NCBI RefSeq assembly: GCF_046630445.1
Contig: NC_092335.1
Span: forward strand, 6,305,501-6,369,500
Direction of reading: 5' to 3'
DNA length: 64,000 nucleotides
Source of the DNA: Rutidosis leptorrhynchoides
Lineage: Eukaryota; Streptophyta; Magnoliopsida; Asterales; Asteraceae
Shown here: in pieces, positions 24,218-36,077 of the stretch
How positions within the stretch are numbered: position 1 is the first letter of the stretch
Layout: every line of letters starts with the position of its first letter
Position numbers and translations under genes: made by a program
Notes under the pieces: generated by a model
Database searches by the model: none
What the model saw: the letters and a program-made list of their open reading frames with translations, nothing else
Told to the model about the DNA's origin: nothing

Positions 24218-24447
24218 CTACAAATACATTAACATATGTTACTTGGCTATTTACTTATATTGTTTTAAAGTTTGTTTACAGGGCCCTATTTAATTCATTG
24301 GTACGTACTCGAGTACATGCTACCAGTGAAAAATTATTTGGGCTTTTAACAAGTGATACAAAAGAATAATATAAATTTTTTTTAGTGACACTATTGGATA
24401 TACTGTAATTTTTTTTGAACTTTTAACTAGTGACACTAGTAACCAAG

Positions 24448-24862
24448 GTTGCAAAAGACGTGAGACGGGGTCGAGACGGTCGGGTCCTAAAAAGGTCGAG
24501 AAGTTCAAGACGGGGTCGAGACGGACGTTGACCAAAGTTGACCTTTAAATATATAAGTTTATAAATGTATATATGTGTACATATTTTAAAGTCAAAAACT
24601 TTAATTGACTAACTTGTACTCATAAACGCCATCACCGTTAATATAATACAGAAAATTCAAACAAAAATACGACAAATTTGACCGATATTACCGACTTTCT
24701 GGATTTTCCTATTTTTGAGAGATTTTGACCTGATTTTTTCAACTTTGACCCGAATTTGACCGGTGACTGTGATATTAGACGGTTTTCTTCGAGACGGGAC
24801 GGGCTAATCACCAAACCGTCGCAACGGGCGTCGAGACGGCTCGAGACGGGGTGTTTTGCAAC
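24448..24862. mobile_element. MITE-like insertion with gttgcaaaa inverted ends
   Basis: gttgcaaaa at 24448-24456 is inverted at 24854-24862. Both ends carry repeated gagacgg strings (24461-24525 and 24790-24850), giving extended imperfect inverted repeats. No target duplication was found. It lies in an intron of the RGF locus if the two RGF exons belong to one gene. Confidence 0.5.
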
Positions 24863-25509
24863 AATGCTAGTAACTATGATTCTTAGATCCGCCGGTGTTT
24901 GTTTATCCTCAATATAAATCAATATATTGCCTTTTATATTTAATTTAGAAGAAAGTTACTACTAAATTTGAAGCATGTTAAGGTTGTTGGTCAGCGGTCA
25001 AAGGTCAAAGTCAAAACTCTCCATACTTTATGGAAGAATTTTTCTCACAGACCAACATTTTATTTAGGAAACCGGATCCATGTTTGGTTCATGATTTCAA
25101 TTACCAAGTAACTCAAAACCTATACAACTATTAATTAACTGTGTGAAAACTTAACGTTAGGGTTTTTACTATTCTCATTCTCATATATACTTGTAACAAG
25201 TAGTAATATATATGTTCAGCTTGCTACAGTTGACAATCATCTAAAATTGTATATGCACATTGAAGATTCAACTCTACTGATTTTTGCTATGTTTTAAGAA
25301 AGGTTATTAGATTCGAAATGTACTATATATAAACATTTACATACATTGATATGTAATTTTAAAATAATTTGATCTTGTGTAAATATATACTGAATAGAAG
25401 TTTATACAGTAATAAATAGTTTGAATGGTAGTATCCTCTTCCACATTTTAAGTAGCTAATTTGGTATGTTAATTTACTATATATTGATGCATGATTAATG
25501 ATTAATTAC

Positions 25510-25574
25510 CTTGACACATTTTCCTTTTTGCACTTCCACATGATGAGAGGAACGAGATTCAACAATTTTAGTTC
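25510..25574 (-). CDS. Probable internal exon of the second RGF/GOLVEN transcript
   Basis: Good splice signals on -: acceptor atatgcag before 25574 and donor AAG|gtaatt after 25510. At 65 nt it joins in phase with the exon at 24217 in the frame starting ELKLLNLVP. Another frame (TKIVESRSSHHVEV) looks more protein-like but would not join in phase to the RGF motif without one more exon. Frame choice is therefore open. Confidence 0.4.
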
Positions 25575-25830
25575 CTGCATATTGATAATTCCTTTTTAGA
25601 ATATAATGCAACTATAATTAAAAAACATATAATACATGTAGATGTGTTCAAATTAATTCAGAACCACTCATCTTTAAGTATAAATCACCGGTATATATAT
25701 TATACAAAACTCGTTAGCAAACAAATTAATTTACTACCATGATATTAATAATAATGATATGAGTACTACGTACTACTAGTCTACTAATAACAGAAAATAA
25801 TATTGCCATGCATGGATGTTAAATGTATCT

Positions 25831-25834
<4 letters not shown>

Positions 25835-25883
<49 letters not shown>
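25835..25883. repeat. (TA)n microsatellite
   Basis: Uninterrupted AT dinucleotides immediately left of a GC-richer segment (25884-26200). Confidence 0.9.
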
Positions 25884-25888
<5 letters not shown>

Positions 25889-26198
25889 TGTCAGTGAGAG
25901 CCATTTTAGTACCCCCCCTTGACCTTTTTTTGTAGATAGAATGTTCAATGAGTGGAAACAAGCAACCTTACTAAGCTAAGAAAGGTGCTTGTTGAGTAAG
26001 GCCGGCTTTCTTCCAATGCTTGAGCGCTTCTTTCTCATATTGATCATTCAATATCCTTGACTTTTCAATAAGGGGCGCGTTAGCTAGGCCGTTTTCTTGC
26101 AGGAGTGCTAGCGCGCGCCCTTACGTTTTCTTCGCTTGCTCTGCAGTACGAGCCTCATACAAAGCCACGCCCCTTTAGTGCTTATCCATGGATTGATC

Positions 26199-26200
<2 letters not shown>
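25884..26200. other. GC-richer foreign-looking segment, possible mitochondrial insertion
   Basis: This 317-bp block differs sharply in base composition from its AT-rich surroundings (ggggcgcgttagctagg, gtgctagcgcgcgccc) and is bounded on both sides by (TA)n runs. Its look recalls plant mitochondrial repeat DNA, but this is from general impression; no organelle gene is identified. It lies between two exons of the RGF locus. Confidence 0.35.

Positions 26201-26273
<73 letters not shown>
26201..26273. repeat. (TA)n microsatellite
   Basis: Long AT dinucleotide run on the right side of the foreign-looking segment. Confidence 0.9.
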
Positions 26274-26277
<4 letters not shown>

Positions 26278-26320
26278 CTATTAATCCCTACCAAATGTTA
26301 GTTTCTACAACAAGAATATG

Positions 26321-26759
26321 TTAATTATGGGAGGGAGGACGCATTCTTGGCCTTGAATAATCCGAATAAAGCACACCAAGATGTTCGTTTTGAGACGAAC
26401 CTTCTTTAGACATCTCAACGATCTTCTTCTTCTTTTTTTGTTCATTTACTGTCAACGAGTGTCTCGAATGTGAATTCGTTTCTACAGGCTCAGGTTGAGT
26501 CCGTGTTCTATCTACCATCAATTCTGTAACCTGTTTACCATTAATTTTATCATCGTTAGTACTTCTGTAACATGAATATGAATATATTAGCCTTCAAAAT
26601 ACAATTAATTTCTGTATAGTATTACATAAAGAAACGAAGTGTAACCTGAAGAGAGATGGTAGGTTTAACAATGGCAGAAAAAACACGGGCATTGGAGGAA
26701 TGCATGCAAATAAGTAGAAAAACAGAGGAAAATAAAGCCAAAGAGGCCATTGAAACCAT
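26321..26759 (-). CDS. Root meristem growth factor / GOLVEN peptide precursor
   Basis: A two-exon gene on -. Exon 1 is 26759-26646, starting MVSMASLALFSSV, a hydrophobic signal peptide ending near SSNA|RVF. Donor CAG|gttaca; intron 115 nt; acceptor aaacag before 26530. Exon 2 is 26530-26321. The joined product is 107 residues: signal peptide, variable hydrophilic middle with a Lys run (KKKKKIVE), and C-terminal SDYSRPRMRPPSHN directly before TAA. The last 13 residues fit the RGF/GLV/CLEL motif (D-Y-x2-P-x4-P-x-H-N). Such peptides are secreted, Tyr-sulphated and sensed by RGI receptor kinases to maintain PLETHORA gradients in root tips. A longer in-frame start at 26810 exists, but the second Met leaves a cleaner signal peptide. 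Junction repeats (CAGGTTACA at both splice sites) leave the exact acceptor ambiguous by one alternative. Confidence 0.8.
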
Positions 26760-26819
26760 ATTAATTTGATCCCTGTTAATTCTTAACTTCACTAAGTTAA
26801 AACTTGGCAATAAATACTA

Positions 26820-27178
26820 GGAAACTGCTGCAAGTCAGTTTAAATAGGAGTTATTTGCCAACATTTGTTAGTAGGAGGGGTCAAAACGGGTGAGTTGACC
26901 CATTATATTATCAAATTTTCTACACTTTAATTAATTATATTTGTTTAAGACCATTTACAAACCCTGTCTGTGATATTATACACATAGGATGCACTTTTTA
27001 ATGAAAAGTGGGTTTTTGGTGGTGAATGTATTTGACATTCATTAACTAAAATGTTAAATTTTTGTGTCAAATATTTATAGAATGATGTGGTAATTGAGTG
27101 GGAAAATAAATAAATAATAAAAAAATATTAATCTTATAAATATGATTGTTTTCGTCATGAACTTCGACTAACGCCTCC
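26820..27178. other. Upstream region of the RGF gene
   Basis: AT-rich sequence 5' of the RGF start (gene on -), presumably its promoter. No clear motif is assigned with confidence. Confidence 0.35.
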
Positions 27179-28179
27179 TGTTGGTGCATTATAGTCCCCG
27201 AGTTCATTACGATCACGTTGGAATGCTTTAACGTTTAACTTTCACTGTTGGAATGCAACCGTACGGTTGCAGGTATGCAACTGTACGGGTACACAGGGCA
27301 ACCGCACGGTTGCACTTGCTGTGTATATATAAAGGGAATTACGGGTTCTTTGTTAGGTTAACGTTCCTAGCCGCACCTAAACGTCCAAATCGATTCCCTG
27401 ATTAATGGTGTATCCTAGGAGATACACGCATAAAAACATCAATTTTATACAGAAAACTCGATCAAAGAGCACAAGACATAAGGAAATTTGGCAGTTTTCA
27501 GAGTTGCCGCCCAGCGTTTATCAGGCCGCCCAGCGTCAAGCGTAAGCCCTGCAGGCAGCTTCTATGCATAAGCCCTTTAACTCAGCGCGTGAACGGCACG
27601 CAGCCACGTCAGCACACGCCACCGACATTCCGGATACTTCACGTAACAGAACCATTCAGTGGTTGACACGTGTATCCCGTGAAATTCGGACATTCTACGC
27701 CTATAAATAGACCCCCTGGGTCACCACATTGGACATCATTCTGATCTGAACTTCAGTCAGAGAGAAGTACACTTTCTCTCTCACACAGTTCTTTCTCACT
27801 CTAAAATAATATTAGCCGCTTAGCAGCAGTGTGCTAGACGGATCATTACAGACTGATCCACAGATTGATTGAGGCCACCCCACAGATCTTATATCTGTGT
27901 TCCGGGTCTGCAGAGATTATTTCTCGAGGGCAAACAACAATCAACAGTATACGCCACACGCTGAGCAGCTAATCTTCTGTACTAGTACCTTACAGCAGCT
28001 ATACGGAAAATCGTACTAACATCTAGCATTCATCTAGGTCCATCTTTAACACCCTAAAGTCGTTTATCATCTAAAAATCAAAGTATAATTGTGTGTTTTG
28101 AGTATAAAACTCTATATCGAGATTTTCCACACTCGATATAGAAGATTAGATCGTTTAATCCTGTTTACACGATCCTACA
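27179..28179 (+). repeat. LTR (1001 bp) with adjoining primer site, probably Copia
   Basis: Opens TGTTGGTGCATT and ends CCTACA, two nucleotides before TGGTATCAGAGC. U3 has three 14-18-bp palindromic motifs (27254-27314) and a TATA box (tatatataaa, 27324-27333). LTR length and the TGTTGG start suggest Copia, but there is no coding region to prove it. No second LTR is seen, so the element is truncated on the right. Confidence 0.65.
27254..27314 (+). promoter_or_regulatory. Three phased GCAACCGTACGGTTGC-type motifs before a TATA box
   Basis: Perfect 18-bp palindrome 27254-27271 (centre 27262.5), a half-decayed copy at 27276-27289 (centre 27284.5) and a near-perfect copy at 27298-27313 (centre 27305.5). 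Spacing is 22 and 21 bp, about two helical turns, with TATA starting 10 bp after the last. Confidence 0.8.
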
Positions 28180-28181
28180 AG

Positions 28182-28193
28182 TGGTATCAGAGC
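28182..28193 (+). promoter_or_regulatory. Primer-binding site, initiator-Met tRNA
   Basis: TGGTATCAGAGC two bases after the LTR end, marking this as a 5' LTR on +. Confidence 0.9.
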
Positions 28194-29224
28194 TAGAGAT
28201 CATCGAAATGTCGATTCAATTGAAGGTAATTGCTGAATTTGTGTTTTAGATCTCGGTTTTGACTTTTGTTAACTTTTTTGGGTTTTTGAGATTTAGCACG
28301 AATTGAAGAAAACTAAGAATGAGGAATTGTTGGTAATCATGTAGTGATTAATTCCTCAAAGTCTCAGCTCTCGAATCAAATTATTTTTCAAGAGAGTAAC
28401 CCTAATTGGGAGAGCCGTTTGGCGATCCAGTGCATAGGGGAGATCATGCTGGATCTCCCCTGGTCACCAATGTTTCTCTGTTTAAATTAATATTGTAATC
28501 TCGACGTGTATTATATTATGTTGATTTATTCGTGTTCATAATGTTTATCACTTCATGTTCATCATTTATCTCAATCTAAATGTAAATCGATGCTTGTTTA
28601 TGATCAAAAGATCTATGTTGGTGAATCAAGGGAACAACACCTCCAAGTGACGCCGCGGTAACCAGCATTACTTTCCGTCAATTCAGTCCAGCTCGACTCA
28701 CGGAACATTTTGACGTTGGGTTGTATTTAGTCTAACTCTCAGGTTTTCTAGTTTTTTAGTTCGAGACAGCTGTCATGTTTATTTAATGTATGTTTCAGTG
28801 AAAGAGCTTAGTTATAAAGTTTTCATTTTTATTCTCGAATAATAAAAGAAAAAGAATATAAATGTATATGTATGTAATACAGTAATAAAAAGATACGATT
28901 GAAGAGACAAATGCATGCAAATTATATGGTTTCGATGAGACTTGTGAACTCCAAATTAAGTGCAAAATACTCACAAGATAAAGAAAAAGTTGTCCCCCGT
29001 TTTCTTAATCTGTCGTTTTCATCAATGGGCCCTTTCTAACCCTACTATTCAAAATCAAAATATATCTTTTGGTCAGTTCATGCTAACTATTTAGCTTATA
29101 GTATATTATTAATCTATCAGTTTGATTGATTTATTAGTTGCAAATACATGCTTGTCATGGAATTAGTGAACAAAGATATTATTATTATTAATCTTATTCT
29201 AAATCTAATTATTATATTATATTA
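28194..29224. other. Truncated retroelement leader and intergenic sequence
   Basis: The first about 500 bp are probably leader of the element at 27179. No gag, pol or other gene is recognised; the rest is AT-rich without features. Confidence 0.4.
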
Positions 29225-29871
29225 TATTATACCTATACTAAATGTCACCAGAATTTTTTTCGTTTTAGTTTTTATACCTATATACTAAATGTCACCAGAA
29301 TTTTTTTCGTTTTAGTTTTACTCATTTCAAGTTTGCGTTCACACTACAAACGGTCCCTCAACTTCCGCCTACATTACACAACAACCCCTCAACTTTACAC
29401 ATTTTCAGGGGTAGAGAGTGTAAATATATAATCTTATAAAAATAAAATAAACTTACTTCACCCGAATTTATAACGGGCCCTATCTTCTTGCTCGGTACGA
29501 GTTAAATTTTTCCGAGACCACCGTTCAACTCGAAAAAATCTCACGAACACAACGTGACTAACTATACGCGAAACGGACATCGTTAAAAAAAAAATTAAAT
29601 AACGGGTCCTATATTCGCGCTCGGTTCGAGTTAAATTTTTCCGAGACCACCGTTCAACTCGAAATAATTTTACGAACACAATGCGACTAACTATACGCAA
29701 AACGGACATCGTTAAAAAAACTAAATATTTTGAGCTATATTTCATACATATACATACACGTCCAACAAACAACCCAACCTACTAGATATATTAGGTACCA
29801 AACAACGTATATCCAAATTCGACCGCGCGTTGAATACAACTGCAGCAACGCGCGGTCAAATTTTTTTCTAG
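29225..29871 (+). mobile_element. Non-autonomous Helitron (3' end clear, 5' end approximate)
   Basis: The 3' terminus has a 12-bp perfect hairpin, GACCGCGCGTTG (29821-29832) and CAACGCGCGGTC (29846-29857) with a 13-nt loop. After 10 nt it is followed by CTAG (29868-29871) and then T. Helitrons end in a hairpin plus CTRR and insert before T. The 5' end is placed near a doubled block (tacctata..ctaaatgtcacc at about 29230 and 29273). No Rep/helicase, so non-autonomous. Confidence 0.6.
29460..29722. repeat. Tandem repeat, two units of about 125 bp
   Basis: Two diverged copies (29460-29590 and 29598-29722) share gagttaaatttttccgagacc, caccgttcaactcga and cggacatcgttaaaa, inside the Helitron. The - strand frame across both units is a by-product. 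Confidence 0.8.
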
Positions 29872-32674
29872 TTCTATATAAAAATACATCTAAAAGTAAT
29901 ACAGTATAATACTACGGAGTAATATGTAACATATTTGCTAATGTACGCTAACGATCCATATGATTTATTTACATTGCAAAAAACCATGCATAATCGATTT
30001 CCAACAATGTAAATGATCACATGTAAACTTAGATGTCGACTTAATTAAGGCAAATGTATTACGTTTATGGGGGTTCAAGTAAAATTGAAGCGATAAGCAG
30101 TCTTAATTATCCTAGAGACGAGCCATAGATGTAGAGTTACTTATATATGCGAAATCAATTGATGAAGGGTCAACATCGATCTCAAAGGCATTCAACTAAG
30201 TTCGAATCATTGCATTAATTTAGAGTAGCTAGGTACTCACAAGTCACAAGTACAACCTATCTAAATTGTACCGTCCCCATGTAAGAACACAAGGAGTGGT
30301 GACGCCTCAACCTGAAATTCTATTCAAAGTTCAGTTGAAGCTTTAAACTGGAAATAGTGGAGTGATCGAGTGTTCACAATATATGTGAACCAATAAAAAA
30401 ATTGATTAAAAAAAAAACAAAACAAAAAACGCTTGGAATTTTGAAAAACCTAAAGTCTGTATCAAGATTTCCAACCCTGAATTTCATAGGAGTGCCGAAA
30501 GGGTGTGGCTGAACACCGAAAATCCGGCATTGCGAGTAAGGAAATTCGAAAAAAAAGTAGTCACTCCTAGTCTTGGTGCTCTGAGTAGAAGGACCTCTAA
30601 TTTAATTCAAAAAAAAAAAAAAGTTATATCATATATAAGAATTAATTCTCCAATCAGATAGGAAACAATCATTTAATGTAAACTATATGCTGACCAAATT
30701 AGATACAAGTTCTATTACACTTCTACTATCTACATGTAGCCTATACGTCTACACATTTTTATAAAAGAGAATATTTATTTATACGGAGTATAATATAATA
30801 AAATTATAATTATATTTAAATTAAATATTTGAAAAATGGAGTGACGCATGTGTTTTTTCAAGAAATTACGGTGGTTCCGTGTTTTGTTGCCGGTTTACCT
30901 TTCACAATTTACAAGCAACGAAACCCGACGAGCAGATGAATACAGAAACATGTTTAACCAACTTTCTTTTTTTACATTTATTGCTTTTCACCTTTTTTTT
31001 TTTGGATCGGGTAACATTTATGTTTATGTAAGCTCCAACTAATTTGACCACCACTTAATCTATAGGTTCTTTTTCCTCTGCTTTAACAACAGATCAAAAT
31101 ATGTAATTGAGCTTATGAATAGCTAGTCTCATACAAAAAATGCAAGGTTTAAAGAATCTTGTACTTTTTTTTTTTTTAATTTAAAATTTAACTCTTTACT
31201 TTTTACCTATCATTTTGTTTTATTGACAAATGTTAAAGACATAAAATAACTTTATATTATTATTTTTAATTATTTATAAAAGTAAACTATTACTAATGGT
31301 GTCACTCAGAAAAATGGTGTCGCTCAGAAAAAAATTCTACTAGATGCCTTATTTCAATGGTGTCACTCAGAAAAATGTACACTATCCAGTGGTGTCAGTA
31401 GTTTAAACACTCAAAAAATTTCCTCTACATTACGTATTTCAGTGGTGTCCCGTAACACCACTGGGTACTACACAGATCCGCCCCTGGTAAGGAGTAATAA
31501 ACAAGAGGTGATAAAAGAGGCAATCGGGCTTAAAATGAGTGGGGCTCTCACCTCAACCAACTATTTTCAAATTGAATGTAAAAACTGTCTCTACGACAAT
31601 ATCAGTTTTAACAAACACTCCGACAAAGACCTGCACAGGAATTTGAGCCACAATCCTACTACAGTTACAACTTTCCTTTTTTTTATTTCTCTTGCACCTT
31701 TTCAAACCACTTACTACACTATTGTATTCTATTTTAGTCACTCATTAACAAATTAGCTCTACTTACATAGTTACATATGTTTTTGAAAATTTGGAAAATT
31801 TTGAAGACCCTACTTCTATGGTCCTTAGAGACAAGGCAATCTAAGATGACCCACTGCTACTGCCCTAAATATTATATTTACGTTTTATTTGCAGACATTG
31901 CATGCAGCACTCTAAACCACTTGCACAACAAGACATATATATATAGGGGGATCAATGAATAGTACACCATAACTACAATTTTGTGTCCTATTTTCCCTAA
32001 AGCTCAAGTCTATAGTTAATCAATTTAGTCTAACTTATAGTTGATCAGTTGTATATACAAACTATGACCTTAGGATGAATCTTACGTACAGTGTTGGTGG
32101 GTGTTGCGTGCGGAAGACCTCCTTTCAAACATCACGCGTTTTTTGGTTATTACTTGGGAGAGAACGACTCTGATGAAAAAGTAGAGTGTTGGCGAGTTTA
32201 CATTTGAAGAAGATTATTCACAGTAACAGAAACTGAATTTGTTCGCTGCAAATCTGGCAGGCTGCACAACACAACTCAGATAAACATCACCAAATATCTG
32301 AATGCATAGTGTTGTGATAAAACAGATGAAAAGGACATTATCAATTAACATCAATTCAATCAATTATATGCATCAATACAAACTAACTAATCACGTACTC
32401 CAATAATGTCACATTCATACCCTTAAACTTTAAAACTAATCAGTGATTAGGTAAAGTATTGAAACAGGTGTCTAAAACTTGGAATAGATCGCATGGTAGA
32501 AAATTCGATTGGCTCACTTGGTTAGGTAGCCCTAGAATTAACCTAAACATGTCGTGAATTCTTTTTAGTTGCTTCCTTTGCAATGACTCTCGTGTTGTAT
32601 TGTCAATCGACACATTCCTAAGTAGATGGGTCAAACACTGATAGCAGATGACCGCAACAACTTCAGATTAATCA
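29872..32674. other. Intergenic sequence with transposon scraps
   Basis: No gene recognised. GGTGTC(A/G)CTCAGAAAAA occurs three times between 31300 and 31380. At 31445-31470 ggtgtc..gacacc-type inverted pieces resemble decayed MITE ends. Open frames such as 31442-31756 have no known domain. Confidence 0.4.
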
Positions 32675-35600
32675 TCATCTGAAACACATTGAGCAGTCAT
32701 AACTAGCGAGCGAACCCCCTGGATGTCTTACGGTGGTGGTAGAAGGATTGTTTGAAGTAGATGTGATAGCCTGAGAGGAATTTTTATAGGCCAAAGGTTC
32801 CAAGCAGCATCTACAAGGGCAGTTTGGGCATACATTTCCCCAACCGCTGCAAGATGCCTCATCATCATTTGAAGTCTTCCCAAACCCACGGAGGATCTGA
32901 TATCTGTAGATGAACCCGCCCCAACAAATCCTAACCAACCTGATTCTGGCCCAGACCCTGACCCCCTGTATGACATATGAAATAGGGATAAGAGATCCAC
33001 TTTACAAACATGAGTATTTACGTAAAGATGATAAATTTGGAAACAAGTTTAGCAGAAACACAAACCTCCAATCATTATATTCTAACGGGGTTCGAATTTG
33101 ACCAGGGACACTTAGTTGTTCAAATCTAGAGCTTAACTGGCAGGCAATTTGTTCATCACTTGAAACATCTGCCGGAAAAAGCACAGAAAGTGTACCAACA
33201 AAGAGGGGTTTTCAACAAGTGGGACAAGAATAATTTTCACGTAATCCTTGGTCTAACCTGGCGTTAACATGCTACTTAATCACTATCGGCATACCTAATT
33301 ATAACATGAGGAGTAATAGCATTAAAATCTGACACTCAGCTTAAATTTCTATTTCAAGTAAAAAGGCTTAAAATTCAAAATATTATTATGGTTTACGGTG
33401 ATCGGACCCAGATAGCAGTCAAATATGATGTCGTCGCAGTCTCCAACTTACTCTGATGCAAGAAGCAGGCAAGAAAGAGTTCTTCTTTTTTAATATGTTA
33501 ACTTGTACGTTTACCCTAAATAAGAACTTTTGGAATCTTTTTTTACCTTTTGGTGAGTGCAAACAAAGTATTTTTTACCCAAAATAAAAACACAACTGAA
33601 GCCCATTACATGCTTATTTAATTAATTAGCCCCGGCATAATGCTATAATAACTTTAACTAAACATTATATAACCATACCAAGATCTTAGGCATGAAAGAT
33701 GAAACAGGTGATTACAGGCGAGCTTCTTAGCCATGGCCATTGGTTCCTGAACTCATCACAATCTGAAAATGGTCGATGACAAAGGCATCGAGGATTATAC
33801 TTCAAATACGAAAACTAAACAAAATTCAATTATTACCCGACAAATGGCACATTCATCATCATAAGCTTTTATTTCTTCAGATGTTGCATCAGGGAGTGCC
33901 CCACGAAGAGTAACTAAAGCTATCCTTAATTTTATAAATACTTTGGCGCGCTTCACAACAGCACTTAACAAGAACTGCCTATGACATAAAGTAAATCAGC
34001 AAAAGTAACACAATTTTTCTTTGTAGATATATAACAGACATAAATATATAGTTTAAAAAGGTCGAGAAATCACTACGTATATTTAGATAAAGCAATGCAT
34101 CTATAAGATGGAATGGCATGCCGTGAAGCTGCCAACTATGCACATAATGACTGAGACATCAACAAAGTCATAATATCTAGAAAAAAATCCCAGATTCCAT
34201 AATATAACATTCTCACATTCCCACAACGAACCTGCACACACACATCATACTAGGATATTAATTAACTCGTATGTGGCAATATGGGTTAACCAAATTAAAC
34301 ACATATGAGATACCACGTTCTTAAAAGATCAAATTAAGAATTAATTAAAAAAAGCCTTTCTTGCCTGCTGCTGACGTATCCAAAAGCTTTGACATATTGG
34401 AATTTGCAGTATTGCCTGCTGAGTGATGAAGCCATATATCAAGCAATTGAAATCCATGAACTACGACGACCTAAAAGCAATACAATGTAGACACAAGCTT
34501 CAGCGATTTTATAAAATCTGATAACTGATAAAAGGTATGAAATTCCATATATGCAGATGGAATTAGCAAATATGATAAAGAGTCAACTTACCTGAAGTGT
34601 TTCGAAAGCTATACTAAGAGGCTCAAAGAATCATAATAAAAATACAGATGATGGTATAGTTTTGTAGATGAGTAGAAACGTCCATATCCTGCAACACCAG
34701 TATCAAATTTAGGAGATATCTAAGCATAAAAATGCAAAAAATAGAGTTGATGTCATATGATCCAGCACGCTAGGTGAAATATCTAATACGTAAACTCATA
34801 AAGAGTATTCAAATGTAAAGAATTTAGATGTTTATAAAACTTTGTGCAGTAGATTTTTTAGCACAAACCACACTACATCCACAGTAACAGCCATCAACAA
34901 AACACAATATACACGAAAGTCCAGGGAGTCGTAGAAGGAGATGCATTGAACCGTTCGAGACGATCATTGGCTAAAGCTTGAAACATCAGTAGAAATGAAA
35001 AATAAAGGTTTGGTATTTGCCAATTCTTAAGGTCCCTCCACATATAAACACCAAAACCATTCTAGTATTACCTTTAAGGAGCATAGCCCAGTCAACCAAG
35101 TAGACCACAATGCTGCTTGAACTATTGTCGGTGTGACTAGCAACGGAAAATATGTTCCCTTTGAAGACATCACAAACAGTAAATCAACAGTTGAGGATTG
35201 AGTAACATTTACAAATTCAGCATTTAAATAGTGATAGTCAAAGTATATCCCTCAAATCCAAAAACTAGATTTACATATATGGTTCAGGAATTTGATCTGC
35301 AATCAATATAGTTCCACTATCTACTAGATAATAATGTTTAACAATTATTAACATTCTCATTTTTGACACGTCAGGTTGTGACAATGAGATCTTAACTATA
35401 ACATTGCCCCGGAAGACAAGTCAGTGGCCAAGTAGTCATAATGATCAGAATAAAAACGGACAAATCGTAATTTACTTTAGACGACCATATTGCCTACCTT
35501 GTAGATAACATAATTAACTAGTCGCTCCACCAACTTTCGAGATTCAGTTGCGTGCAACTCAACAAAAAATATTGTCTGCGTCATAAAAAAGGTCAGCATA

Positions 35601-36077
35601 TACTAGTTAGCAAAGAGAACATTATGGGGAATCAACGTCCTGCATCAGAATGAAACAAACGCAAGTAATATCCGCTAGTGACTAAAATATCAGTTCATTA
35701 GGTGCAAACAATCTATGACTTCTGTAAAAACTACTTAAATTCAGTAATAAATATGATTAGATAAATAAATATACACAAACATGTGCATTATCTATTTGTA
35801 TGTAAGGATGTATAAGATATAGAGATAACTTGAATACCTTTAAAGACAAAACAGTCGGTATAAACACGTTGAGGACAAAACTGACCACTAATGCAAATGT
35901 GGTATAAGAACCCAAAAACAATTCTAGTACACGGATGGCAACCCCAGAGTGAAGACGATTTTCACCCATTAAACCATCTGTATTTAGTTTCAGATATGAA
36001 ATGTCCGTGCAATACTGGAGGCCTATAAAGCTCAACACTGTACAGACTGCAGAAGTCGATAAATAGCCCACACCCAT
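32675..36077 (-). pseudogene. RIN2/RIN3-like RING E3 ubiquitin ligase, broken
   Basis: An unprocessed pseudogene on - of the RPM1-interacting RIN2/RIN3 (gp78/AMFR-like) family, membrane RING ligases linked to hypersensitive cell death. Exons in order: 36077-35838 (MGVGYLSTSAV..., two membrane segments), 35575-35498 (TIFFVELHATESRKL), 35158-35072, 34986-34869 (MFQALANDRLERF), 34688-34592 (FFEPLSIAFETLQ), 34470-34365, about 34230-34074, 33978-33837 (ends DDECAICR), 33746-33679 (MAKKLACNHLFHLSCLRSW), 33257-33066 (SCPTC..KPLFVG), 32965-32675 (SSVGLGRLQMMMRHLA). Lesions seen: acceptor CTG instead of CAG before 34986; 4-nt deletion after SPSTTPWT; TGA at 34631-34633; several indels in the 34230-34074 exon; TGA inside the RING (TGT TGA AAA, about 33208); a frameshift after AAWNLWP. 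The C-terminal CUE-like end is not found. Confidence 0.85.

Noticed and set aside
29458..29772. 104-codon frame on - with internal repetition
   Set aside because: It spans two copies of a tandem repeat inside a Helitron; no domain or start context.
31442..31756. 104-codon frame on +
   Set aside because: It starts in decayed transposon-end sequence and has no recognisable domain.
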